Assembly: GCA_002470135.1 (NCBI GenBank)
Contig: DKNC01000015.1
Location: 1-7,965, forward strand
Source of the DNA: Actinobacteria bacterium UBA7398
GTDB taxonomy: Bacteria; Actinomycetota; Actinomycetes; Nanopelagicales; Nanopelagicaceae
DNA: 7,965 nt
Direction: 5' to 3'
The translations under genes and the position numbers were made by a program. Below, in pieces: positions 1 to 5,995 of the stretch. The notes under the pieces are model-generated. The model searched no databases. It was given only the letters and a program-made list of their open reading frames with translations, and was not told the DNA's origin. Position 1 is the stretch's first letter. Each line of letters opens with the position of its first letter.

Positions 1-600
1 ACAATTGAACGTGGTCGCGGTTATGTAACTGCAGTTCAAAATAAGCAAGTTGGCGCTGAGATCGGACGAATTCCGGTTGACTCAATCTATTCACCAGTAC
101 TTCGCGTTACCTACAAGGTAGAAGCAACTCGGGTAGAGCAACGCACCGACTTCGATCGTTTAATTCTTGATGTTGAAACCAAGCGTTCAATCTCACCTCG
201 CGATGCCATGGCATCTGCAGGTAAGACACTTGTTGAACTCTTCGGTCTCGCACACGAACTTAACTATTCAGCTGAAGGAATTGACCTCGGTCCATCCATT
301 CAAGATGCAGCGCTCGCTGCAGATCTAGCACTTCCAATCGAAGATCTAGATCTAACTGTGCGCTCCTATAACTGCTTAAAGCGTGAAGGAATCCATACTG
401 TTGGAGAACTCATTAGCCGCAGTGAAGCTGATCTATTGGATATCCGTAATTTCGGATCAAAATCAATCGATGAAGTCAAAGCTAAATTGGTATCAATGGG
501 TATGGAACTCAAAGATTCACCAGTCGGCTTTGATCCAACTAAGCACCAGAACTATGGCGCTGATGTTGATGATGATCTTGTCGATTCAGAGCAGGCATAA
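1..600 (+). CDS. rpoA: DNA-directed RNA polymerase subunit alpha (5'-truncated by window start)
   Basis: The reading frame is open from base 1 to a TAA at 598-600, giving the last 199 residues of the alpha subunit. The fragment starts in the N-terminal (assembly) domain at a GRGYV motif, about residue 145 by recall of the E. coli protein, and includes the conserved YSPV and VEQRTDFD segments. A linker (about residues 85-110) leads to the C-terminal helix-hairpin-helix domain, about residues 112-170. That domain keeps the residues known in E. coli to bind UP-element DNA and activators: Arg121, Asn124 and Lys127 in VRSYNCLK, and Lys154-Ser155 in the GSKS loop (equivalents of R265, N268, K298, S299). 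An acidic tail (DVDDD) ends the protein. It lies 14 nt before rplQ, the usual end of the alpha operon. The Met codon at 208 is internal, not a start. Function is certain from family similarity; only the 5' part is missing. Confidence 0.98.
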   Translation, partial: TIERGRGYVTAVQNKQVGAEIGRIPVDSIYSPVLRVTYKVEATRVEQRTDFDRLILDVETKRSISPRDAMASAGKTLVELFGLAHELNYSAEGIDLGPSIQDAALAADLALPIEDLDLTVRSYNCLKREGIHTVGELISRSEADLLDIRNFGSKSIDEVKAKLVSMGMELKDSPVGFDPTKHQNYGADVDDDLVDSEQA

Positions 601-614
601 GGTAGGAATAGATA

Positions 615-1073
615 ATGCCAAGACCAAGTAAAGGCCCACGCCTAGGCTCGAGCCCATCACACGAACGTTTATTGCTACGCACACTTGCGGAACAACTTTT
701 CCAACATGGAAAAATCACCACAACTGAAGCTAAGGCAAAGCGGTTACGTCCACTAGCTGAAAAGTTAATCACTCATGCAAAAAAGGGTGACCTTGCAGCA
801 CGCCGTTTAGTAATGGCACAGATTACAAATAAGAGCGTGGTACACACTCTCTTTACTGAAATCGGTCCACGATTTGAAGCGCGCAAAGGTGGCTATACCC
901 GCATCACAAAGATTGGCCCACGCAAGGGCGATAACGCGCCAATGGCAGTTATCGAAGTTCTTGTAGATGGCGTATCTGCTAAAACTGCAACAGTTGATGA
1001 AGCAGTAAAAGCCACGAAGAAAGCTGCTGCACCGAAGAAGAAAGCCGCAGCTAAGAAAGCTGTCGCTAAGTAA
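615..1073 (+). CDS. rplQ: 50S ribosomal protein L17
   Basis: This encodes bL17, a large-subunit protein near the exit-tunnel region, 152 residues long. The N-terminus MPRPSKGPRLGSSPSHERL is typical of the actinobacterial protein. The family signature ITTTEAKAKRLRPLAEKLI is at residues 34-52 and GPRKGDNAPMAVIEV is near residue 101. The conserved fold ends near residue 122. The remaining 30 residues are a low-complexity Lys/Ala tail (KKAAAPKKKAAAKK), so the protein is longer than the roughly 120-130 residues of proteobacterial L17. Such tails are common in actinobacterial L17. The start ATG at 615 has a Shine-Dalgarno-like AGGA at 604-607 with 7 nt spacing. The gene follows rpoA by 14 nt and is evidently cotranscribed with it; the operon's terminator lies 32 nt beyond the stop codon. 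Confidence 0.98.
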   Translation: MPRPSKGPRLGSSPSHERLLLRTLAEQLFQHGKITTTEAKAKRLRPLAEKLITHAKKGDLAARRLVMAQITNKSVVHTLFTEIGPRFEARKGGYTRITKIGPRKGDNAPMAVIEVLVDGVSAKTATVDEAVKATKKAAAPKKKAAAKKAVAK

Positions 1074-1100
1074 AGTAATTCTTCACAAAATAGCTTAACG

Positions 1101-1889
1101 ATGGAACCCACTCTCAACCCTGAGAGTGGGTTTTTTCGTATCCGAATAGATTTTTCTTATGACGGTACCAACTTTGCTGGCTGGGCTAAGCAACCCGATC
1201 AAGTAACAATTCAAAGCACGATGGAGAGCGCGATTGCAACTTTTACCCGCGAAACCATCACTTTAACTGCCGCAGGTCGAACCGATGCTGGCGTACACGC
1301 AAAACATCAAGTGGCCCACTTTGATTTACCAAATTTAGATCGCGATGGAAACCCGTGGGATATTGAAAATTTCGCTTATAAATTAAATCGGATTCTCACC
1401 GAAGATATTCGCATTATTTCAGCCGTCTCAGCACCAAGTAATTTTCATGCCCGTTTTTCTGCAATCAGCCGACACTACATTTACAAAATTGCCGATGGGC
1501 TACAAACTATCCCACCGCTAGCGCGCTTTGATACCACTTCTTGGTACCGTGAATTAGATCTAGATCGGTTACAAGTAGCGAGTAATTACTTAATTGGTAA
1601 ACATGATTTTGCAACTTTCTGTAAGCCAGATGCTGGCGCTACCACGATTAGAACGTTAGCAAAATTTAATTGGGAACGCGGCAGTGATGGTTTTTTACGC
1701 GCTGATCTAATCGGTGATGCATTTTGCTATTCCATGGTTCGCAACATGGTTGGAGCAGTTGCTTGCGTTGCTGAAGGCAGATTCGAACCAGAGTGGATCA
1801 AAACAATTCTCAACGACAAAACTCGCATTAGCGATAGCTTAGTTTTTCCGGCGCGCGGCCTAACGCTTCAAAGCATTGCGTACCAATAA
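1101..1889 (+). CDS. truA: tRNA pseudouridine(38-40) synthase TruA
   Basis: TruA isomerises uridines 38-40 in the anticodon stem-loop of many tRNAs to pseudouridine. The product is 262 residues, normal for the family. Motifs seen: the first beta strand RIDFSYDGTNFAGW (residues 15-28); the catalytic motif AGRTDAGVHA with nucleophile Asp62; FHARFSA at 115-121; and VRNMVG at 213-218. The start is forced: ATG 1101 is the only ATG, GTG or TTG between the in-frame rplQ stop (1071-1073) and the first conserved strand. The next in-frame ATG (1221) would remove that strand. Residues 3-12 are therefore encoded by the terminator hairpin and its T-tract (PTLNPESGFF), a stretch that aligns with no conserved TruA element. 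No Shine-Dalgarno sequence is visible in the 20 nt upstream, so translation may be leaderless or weak. The ABC-F gene follows after 2 nt. Confidence 0.95.
   Translation: MEPTLNPESGFFRIRIDFSYDGTNFAGWAKQPDQVTIQSTMESAIATFTRETITLTAAGRTDAGVHAKHQVAHFDLPNLDRDGNPWDIENFAYKLNRILTEDIRIISAVSAPSNFHARFSAISRHYIYKIADGLQTIPPLARFDTTSWYRELDLDRLQVASNYLIGKHDFATFCKPDAGATTIRTLAKFNWERGSDGFLRADLIGDAFCYSMVRNMVGAVACVAEGRFEPEWIKTILNDKTRISDSLVFPARGLTLQSIAYQ
1105..1136 (+). terminator. Intrinsic terminator/attenuator after rplQ, inside the truA start codons
   Basis: A perfect 10-bp stem pairs 1107-1116 (CCCACTCTCA) with 1121-1130 (TGAGAGTGGG) around a 4-nt loop, ACCC. Two further A-T pairs at the base (1105-1106 with 1131-1132) make 12 bp. 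The right arm runs straight into six T residues at 1131-1136. This is a textbook Rho-independent terminator for the rpoA-rplQ transcript. The odd point is its position: it begins 4 nt after the A of the truA ATG, so the stem and T-tract are also truA codons 2-12. No alternative upstream sequence complementary to the left arm is visible in 1074-1100, so no classical antiterminator hairpin is apparent. It may act as an attenuator reducing read-through into truA and the ABC-F gene (inference). Confidence 0.9.
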
Positions 1890-1891
1890 AA

Positions 1892-3508
1892 ATGGGACAT
1901 ATCGATGTAATCGGAATTGAGTATTCACTCTCAGATGGACGAGTGCTTCTTAATGATGTTTCATTTCGAGTGGGCGAAGGTGCGAAAGTCGCGTTAATTG
2001 GACCAAACGGTTCTGGCAAAACCACGCTAGTAAGAATGATCTCTGGAGATTTAGAACCCGAGAGCGGCAAAGTTGCGATCTCGGGCGGCTTAGGAGTTAT
2101 GCGCCAATTTATCGGCACGGTAAGAGATGGTTCTACCGTAAGAGATTTATTAATATCAGTTTCGCAAGAGAAAATTCGAATCGCTTCCAAGAAATTAAGT
2201 GATGCTGAAAGCGCAATGAATCTCGCAATGACCGCTGGGCAAGATAGCGAAAAAGAACAGATGGCATATGCGCAAGCGCTCTCAGATTGGGGCGACATTG
2301 GGGGATATGACGCCGAAGTTATGTGGGATCAATGCTGTACCGAAGCTCTAGGTAAAACATTTGACGAAGTCGCCGACCGAGAAGCAGCCACCCTTTCAGG
2401 TGGCGAACAGAAAAAAGTGGTTCTCCAAGTATTACTGCGCGGTCCGGAAGAAGTGTTATTGCTAGATGAACCAGATAACTATCTAGATGTGCCGTCAAAA
2501 CGGTGGTTAGAAAATGAGTTGATTTCATCTAAAAAAACGGTGCTTTTTGTGAGCCATGATCGCGAACTTTTAAATTCAGTCTCAAATAAGATTGTTACGT
2601 TAGAACAAGGCGCGCTTGGAAATACTACTTGGATGCATGGTGGTAATTTTGAAACTTGGCATGATGCCCGTAAAGCCAGAAATGCTCGCTTCGCCGAGTT
2701 GCTACTTCGTTGGGAGCAAGAGCGCGATCGACTTAAAGACTTAGTTCGAACGCTCCAAGTACAAGCAGCTAGTTCGCCAGATATGGCTTCTAAATATCGC
2801 GCGATGCAAACTAGATTTAGAAAATTTGAAGAAGTTGGCCCACCACCAGCGCCACCGCTCGAACAAGATGTCAGAGTTGGGTTAAAAGGTGGCCGAACTG
2901 GTGAACGCGTAGTTACTTGTGAAAACCTAGCTTTAGATAATTTAACCGAACCATTTACTTTTGAAGTATTTTTTGGCGATCGCGTTGCAGTTTTAGGAAA
3001 AAACGGAACTGGTAAATCACATTTCTTACGGCTACTTTCTGGCGAAAGCAAAGTTTCACATACTGGTTCATTTAAATTAGGAGCGCGAGTTAAACCGGGA
3101 TTTTTTGCGCAGACCCATTCACACCCCGAATTTATTGGTAAAACACTGTTAGAGATTTTGTGGAATGAACATTCGCTCCAACTTGGTGCCGCAAAGAGCG
3201 TTTTAGGACGTTATGAAATAAGCGCACAAGCAGAGCAGAAATTCACAACGCTTTCGGGTGGCCAGCAAGCGCGCTTTCAAGTGCTCTTATTAGAGTTACA
3301 AGGCTCAACGCTTTTATTGCTCGATGAACCGACCGATAACTTAGATTTAGCTAGCGCAGAAGCGTTAGAAGGTGCGCTCGAAAGTTACGAAGGAACGGTC
3401 TTTGCAGTTACCCACGATCGCTGGTTTTCCCGCGGCTTCACCCGATATTTGATTTTTGGGGCTAATGGTCAAGTATTTGAGAGCCCTACGCCTGTCTGGG
3501 AGCATTGA
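1892..3508 (+). CDS. ABC-F family ATPase (ribosome-associated type)
   Basis: The product is a 538-residue soluble protein with two ATP-binding cassettes and no membrane segment, the ABC-F layout. Cassette 1 has Walker A GPNGSGKTT (37-45), signature LSGGEQ (168-173), Walker B LLLDEP with catalytic Glu193, and H-loop His222. A charged, probably helical linker (about 250-312) ends in a proline run, PPPAPP (317-322). Cassette 2 has Walker A GKNGTGKS (369-376), signature LSGGQQ (454-459), Glu479 and His508. All ATPase residues are intact. The motif after Walker B, usually DEPTNHLD in ABC-F proteins, is DEPDNYLD (192-199) and DEPTDNLD (478-485) here. I recall similar variants in actinobacterial homologues. 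Known ABC-F proteins bind the ribosomal E site and either regulate translation or protect against antibiotics; which applies here cannot be decided from sequence. The start lies 2 nt after the truA stop with no clear Shine-Dalgarno, suggesting coupled translation. Confidence 0.93.
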   Translation: MGHIDVIGIEYSLSDGRVLLNDVSFRVGEGAKVALIGPNGSGKTTLVRMISGDLEPESGKVAISGGLGVMRQFIGTVRDGSTVRDLLISVSQEKIRIASKKLSDAESAMNLAMTAGQDSEKEQMAYAQALSDWGDIGGYDAEVMWDQCCTEALGKTFDEVADREAATLSGGEQKKVVLQVLLRGPEEVLLLDEPDNYLDVPSKRWLENELISSKKTVLFVSHDRELLNSVSNKIVTLEQGALGNTTWMHGGNFETWHDARKARNARFAELLLRWEQERDRLKDLVRTLQVQAASSPDMASKYRAMQTRFRKFEEVGPPPAPPLEQDVRVGLKGGRTGERVVTCENLALDNLTEPFTFEVFFGDRVAVLGKNGTGKSHFLRLLSGESKVSHTGSFKLGARVKPGFFAQTHSHPEFIGKTLLEILWNEHSLQLGAAKSVLGRYEISAQAEQKFTTLSGGQQARFQVLLLELQGSTLLLLDEPTDNLDLASAEALEGALESYEGTVFAVTHDRWFSRGFTRYLIFGANGQVFESPTPVWEH

Positions 3509-3519
3509 TTTAAGCCATT

Positions 3520-3549
3520 TTGACCCACCGCACGCTGGACGGGTAATCT
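3520..3549 (+). promoter_or_regulatory. Candidate sigma70-type promoter for rplM-rpsI
   Basis: A -35-like TTGACC (3520-3525, five of six matches to TTGACA) is followed after 18 nt by TAATCT (3544-3549), which keeps the important first TA and last T of the -10 element. Transcription would begin around 3556-3558, leaving a leader of about 75 nt before the rplM GTG. It lies immediately after the ABC-F stop codon, in the longest non-coding gap of the window, where a new ribosomal protein operon starts. No terminator is visible between the ABC-F gene and this promoter, so read-through from truA could also contribute. Confidence 0.6.
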
Positions 3550-3557
3550 ACGACTCC

Positions 3558-3601
3558 TGGCTTTACCCTCGTAAGGTCGATTATCTACTTCGTTAGATAG
3601 T
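3558..3601 (+). promoter_or_regulatory. Structured 5' leader of rplM: two tandem hairpins
   Basis: Hairpin 1 pairs 3558-3566 with 3571-3579 around the loop CCTC (core CTTTAC/GTAAGG, 9 bp with three G-U wobbles). Hairpin 2 pairs 3580-3587 with 3594-3601 around CTTCGT (core TATCTA/TAGATA, 8 bp with one wobble). They abut with no unpaired base between them, and both lie between the predicted transcription start and the ribosome-binding region (GAGAG at 3615-3619). L13 is known to autoregulate rplM-rpsI in E. coli, and an L13 leader RNA is described in low-GC Gram-positives. Whether this leader does the same is inference. Confidence 0.4.
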
Positions 3602-3631
3602 AATAAATAGATTAGAGAGCGAGTTACTGCT

Positions 3632-4093
3632 GTGCGTACTTATAGTCCTAAGCCTGGCGATGAGGCGCGCAAGTGGCATGTCATTGATGCTTCCGATGTG
3701 GTTCTCGGTCGGCTAGCAAGCCATGCAGCTGTACTCCTTCGTGGAAAACATAAACCAACTTTCGCACCACATATGGATATGGGCGATTTCGTAATCGTCA
3801 TCAACGCCGAAAAAATTGTTCTTACTGGACAAAAAGCTGCACAAAAGTTTGCGCACCACCACTCTGGTTTCCCAGGCGGCATGACCTCAACAGCATATGT
3901 TGATTTAATGGTTAAGCACCCAACTCGCGCAGTTGAAAAAGCTATCAAAGGAATGTTGCCAAAGAATTCACTTGGCAAAGTTGTTGGCAACAAACTTAAA
4001 GTTTATGCCGGTCCTGCGCACCCACACGCAAACCAAAACCCAACACCTTATGTTTTCACTCAAGTTTCCCAAATGATTAACTCAGCCAAATAA
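3632..4093 (+). CDS. rplM: 50S ribosomal protein L13
   Basis: This encodes uL13, an early-assembling large-subunit protein, 153 residues. The GTG start gives an N-terminus (V/M)RTYSPKPGDEARKWHVID that matches the actinobacterial L13 pattern. Conserved blocks seen: VVLGRLAS (about 23-30), LRGKHKPTFAPHMDMGDFV (about 36-54), and the family signature VEKAIKGMLPKN (101-112) followed by LKVYAGPAHPHA. Length is slightly above the roughly 142-147 residues usual in the family because of a short C-terminal extension. A purine-rich GAGAG/GCGAG stretch at 3615-3623 could be the ribosome-binding site. It is the first gene of the rplM-rpsI pair, preceded by its own promoter candidate and hairpin leader. 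rpsI follows after 33 nt. Confidence 0.98.
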   Translation: MRTYSPKPGDEARKWHVIDASDVVLGRLASHAAVLLRGKHKPTFAPHMDMGDFVIVINAEKIVLTGQKAAQKFAHHHSGFPGGMTSTAYVDLMVKHPTRAVEKAIKGMLPKNSLGKVVGNKLKVYAGPAHPHANQNPTPYVFTQVSQMINSAK

Positions 4094-4126
4094 ATTTAAC
4101 CAATCACAAATAGAAAAAGAGAGAAA

Positions 4127-4609
4127 ATGTCAGATCGCGAACTCGCAGTAGATAACGACGAAACCCCAACGTCGTACAGCACCAGCACACCTGCTGCTGC
4201 AACTAATCGCCCTGCAATTACTGCACCTGGCGGTGGCACTGGTCGTCGTAAAGAGGCCGTTGCACGCGTTCGCTTAATCCCTGGCACTGGTCGTTGGGTA
4301 GTTAATGACCGCACTCTCGATGTGTATTTCCCAAACAAAGTTCACCAACAATTAGTTTCAGAACCACTTCGCACAGTTGGCGTTGAAGGTAAGTACGACA
4401 TTATTGCTCGTATTGATGGTGGCGGAATTTCTGGCCAAGCTGGCGCGCTACGTCTTGGCGTTGCTCGCGCACTTAACTTTATCGATACTGATGCACACCG
4501 CCCAGCTCTTAAGAAAGCTGGCTTCCTATCTCGTGATGCACGAGTAATTGAACGGAAGAAGTACGGTCTGAAGAAGGCCCGTAAGCGTTCCCAATACAGC
4601 AAGCGTTAA
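4127..4609 (+). CDS. rpsI: 30S ribosomal protein S9
   Basis: This encodes uS9, a small-subunit head protein whose C-terminal tail contacts P-site tRNA, 160 residues. Residues 1-37 are a low-complexity Thr/Ala/Pro/Gly extension with acidic residues at the start. Such extensions occur in actinobacterial S9 and are absent from the 130-residue E. coli protein. The conserved domain runs from GRRKEAVARVRL (39-50) through GGGISGQAGALRLG (98-111) and LKKAGFLSRD (128-137) to the invariant basic tail KKARKRSQYSKR ending in Arg160. ATG 4127 is supported by a purine-rich AAAAGAGAG run just upstream (about 4115-4123). It pairs with rplM, as in nearly all bacteria, and is 19 nt from glmM with no terminator between them. 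Confidence 0.98.
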   Translation: MSDRELAVDNDETPTSYSTSTPAAATNRPAITAPGGGTGRRKEAVARVRLIPGTGRWVVNDRTLDVYFPNKVHQQLVSEPLRTVGVEGKYDIIARIDGGGISGQAGALRLGVARALNFIDTDAHRPALKKAGFLSRDARVIERKKYGLKKARKRSQYSKR

Positions 4610-4628
4610 TTTATATCGCTCCCGCATC

Positions 4629-5972
4629 ATGACGCTCTTCGGAACAGATGGCGTCAGAGGCGTTGCCAATAAAGATCTAACCGCTGAACTTGCCGTTGAC
4701 TTAGCTATTGCCGCCGCCCATGTTTTGGCTGAAGTTGGCGCATTTGCTGGACATAAACCAAAAGCAATTGTTGGTCAAGATTCGCGCGCATCTGGCGAAT
4801 TTTTAGAAGCAGCAGTTTGTGCTGGTCTTGCTAGCGCGGGCGTAGATGTTTATCGCGTTGGCGTTTTACCAACTCCAGCAATTGCACATTTAGTTGCTGC
4901 AGATGGTGCAGATCTTGGCGTAATGATTAGCGCATCGCATAATCCAATGCCAGATAACGGAATTAAGTTTTTTGCTCGTGGCGGTGGCAAATTAGATGAC
5001 TCACTGGAAGCCGCAATCGAAGCTCATCTTGGTGAACCTTGGGATCGACCAATCGGGGCTAATGTCGGCCGAATAATTATCGATGAGAGTGCCAGTGAAC
5101 GTTACTTAACCCACTTACTAGCTTCAGTAAAAACGAAATTGACGGGAATCAAAGTTGTAGTTGATTGTGCAAACGGAGCAGCTTCGCTAGTTGCACCAGA
5201 AGCTTATCGACGCGCGGGCGCTGAAGTGATTGCAATTTCGAATACTCCAAACGGTTTAAACATAAACGAAAATTGTGGATCAACTCATTTAGAAAATATT
5301 AAAGCTAAAGTAATTGCCGAGAAAGCTGATATTGGAATCGCTCACGATGGTGATGCTGATCGGGTACTTGCAATTGATAGCGAAGGCAATGAAATTGATG
5401 GTGATTTTATTCTGGCAATTTTGGCAGATGCCCAGATGCGAAACGGTGGCTTAACTAGCAAAACTGTGGTTGGTACCGTGATGACAAACCTCGGTTTCAT
5501 TCGCGCTATGGAGAGCAAAGGCATCAAAGTTGCCACCACGCCAGTTGGCGACCGTTATGTTTTAGAGAAAATGATTGCCGAGAATCACACCCTCGGCGGC
5601 GAACAATCTGGCCACATCATCATGCGCGACTTTGCTAATACCGGAGATGGTGCGCTAACTGCGCTTCATCTACTTCAAGAACTGGCAACAAGCAAGAAAT
5701 CTTTGAGAGATTTAGCAAAGATTATGGTGCGTTATCCGCAAGTATTAATAAATGTCGCTGGTGTAGATAAAGCGAAAATTTCTACGAACTCGGTGATTGC
5801 GGCTGCAGTAACAGCGGCTGAAGTGAAATTAGGAAGCTCTGGTCGGGTTCTGCTTCGCGCATCCGGAACTGAACCTTTGATCCGCGTAATGGTTGAAGCT
5901 GAATCAGCAACAAACGCGCAGGAGTTAGCGACTTCACTCGCTGCACTAGTAAAATCTGAACTCTCGCTTTAA
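4629..5972 (+). CDS. glmM: Phosphoglucosamine mutase
   Basis: GlmM converts glucosamine-6-phosphate to glucosamine-1-phosphate, the step before GlmU in UDP-GlcNAc synthesis. The 447-residue cytosolic protein belongs to the alpha-D-phosphohexomutase family and has the normal length (about 445). Visible sites, in order: N-terminal FGTDGVRG (4-11); the phosphoserine loop ISASHNP with Ser103 as the phosphorylated residue; the magnesium loop DGDADR with Asp240, Asp242 and Asp244; the sugar-binding loop GGEQSGH (323-329); and the C-terminal phosphate-binding loop RASGTEP (410-416). The GEQSGH loop and the direct link to glmS support glucosamine rather than glucose or mannose specificity. The ATG at 4629 gives the usual short N-terminus, but the 19-nt gap after rpsI (TTTATATCGCTCCCGCATC) has no Shine-Dalgarno. 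Translation may depend on coupling to rpsI. Confidence 0.97.
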   Translation: MTLFGTDGVRGVANKDLTAELAVDLAIAAAHVLAEVGAFAGHKPKAIVGQDSRASGEFLEAAVCAGLASAGVDVYRVGVLPTPAIAHLVAADGADLGVMISASHNPMPDNGIKFFARGGGKLDDSLEAAIEAHLGEPWDRPIGANVGRIIIDESASERYLTHLLASVKTKLTGIKVVVDCANGAASLVAPEAYRRAGAEVIAISNTPNGLNINENCGSTHLENIKAKVIAEKADIGIAHDGDADRVLAIDSEGNEIDGDFILAILADAQMRNGGLTSKTVVGTVMTNLGFIRAMESKGIKVATTPVGDRYVLEKMIAENHTLGGEQSGHIIMRDFANTGDGALTALHLLQELATSKKSLRDLAKIMVRYPQVLINVAGVDKAKISTNSVIAAAVTAAEVKLGSSGRVLLRASGTEPLIRVMVEAESATNAQELATSLAALVKSELSL

Positions 5973-5987
5973 AACTTATTTAAGGGG
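5967..5987 (+). promoter_or_regulatory. glmS Shine-Dalgarno within a small hairpin spanning the glmM stop codon
   Basis: The strong ribosome-binding site AAGGGG (5982-5987) lies 8 nt before the glmS ATG. Its first four bases form the right arm of a 7-bp stem: CTTTAAA (5967-5973) pairs with TTTAAGG (5979-5985), with one T-G wobble, around a 5-nt loop ACTTA. The left arm contains the glmM TAA stop (5970-5972). A ribosome finishing glmM would open this stem and expose the glmS site, giving translational coupling (inference). The stem is AT-rich and weak, so the effect may be small. Confidence 0.4.
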
Positions 5988-5995
5988 TACCTCAT

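Noticed and set aside
208..600. ATG 208 as the start of a separate small protein.
   Set aside because: The frame is open upstream to base 1 and encodes conserved RNA polymerase alpha sequence throughout; the Met is internal to rpoA.
1021..1070. AAGAAAGCY-type short repeats at the end of rplQ.
   Set aside because: These are the Lys/Ala codons of the L17 tail, a common low-complexity feature in actinobacterial L17, not a DNA repeat element.
1063..1101. Possible promoter for a leaderless truA transcript (CAAAAT at 1086-1091 or TAGCTT at 1091-1096 as a -10).
   Set aside because: The -10 candidates match poorly and there is no -35-like hexamer at a suitable distance. It remains possible but is not supported well enough to list as a feature.
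1071..1101. rplQ and truA are in the same frame, separated by a single TAA, so stop read-through could give an L17-TruA fusion.
   Set aside because: No read-through context or stop-proximal structure is visible, and both proteins are complete on their own. The shared frame has a one-in-three chance of occurring.
1828..2298. Open frame on the - strand (156 codons) across the truA/ABC-F junction.
   Set aside because: It overlaps two well-supported genes, has no recognisable motif and no ribosome-binding site; it is a shadow frame.
2479..3051. Long open frame on the - strand (190 codons) opposite the ABC-F gene.
   Set aside because: The + strand here encodes conserved ABC-F motifs. The opposite translation is Ser/Arg-rich with no recognisable domain and behaves as an antisense shadow.
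4155..4175. Short hairpin ACGACG / CGTCGT with a 9-nt loop inside the start of rpsI.
   Set aside because: Only 6 bp with a long loop, within coding sequence for a low-complexity extension, and no linked regulatory element. Chance pairing is likely.
4588..4617. Weak promoter-like pair TTCCCA / TATATC between rpsI and glmM.
   Set aside because: Each box matches only four of six consensus positions, in AT-leaning sequence where such matches arise by chance. The 19-nt gap fits simple cotranscription with rpsI.
5973..5995. Possible glmS ribozyme or riboswitch upstream of glmS.
   Set aside because: The gap is only 23 nt, far too short for the known glmS ribozyme, which is mainly found in Firmicutes.
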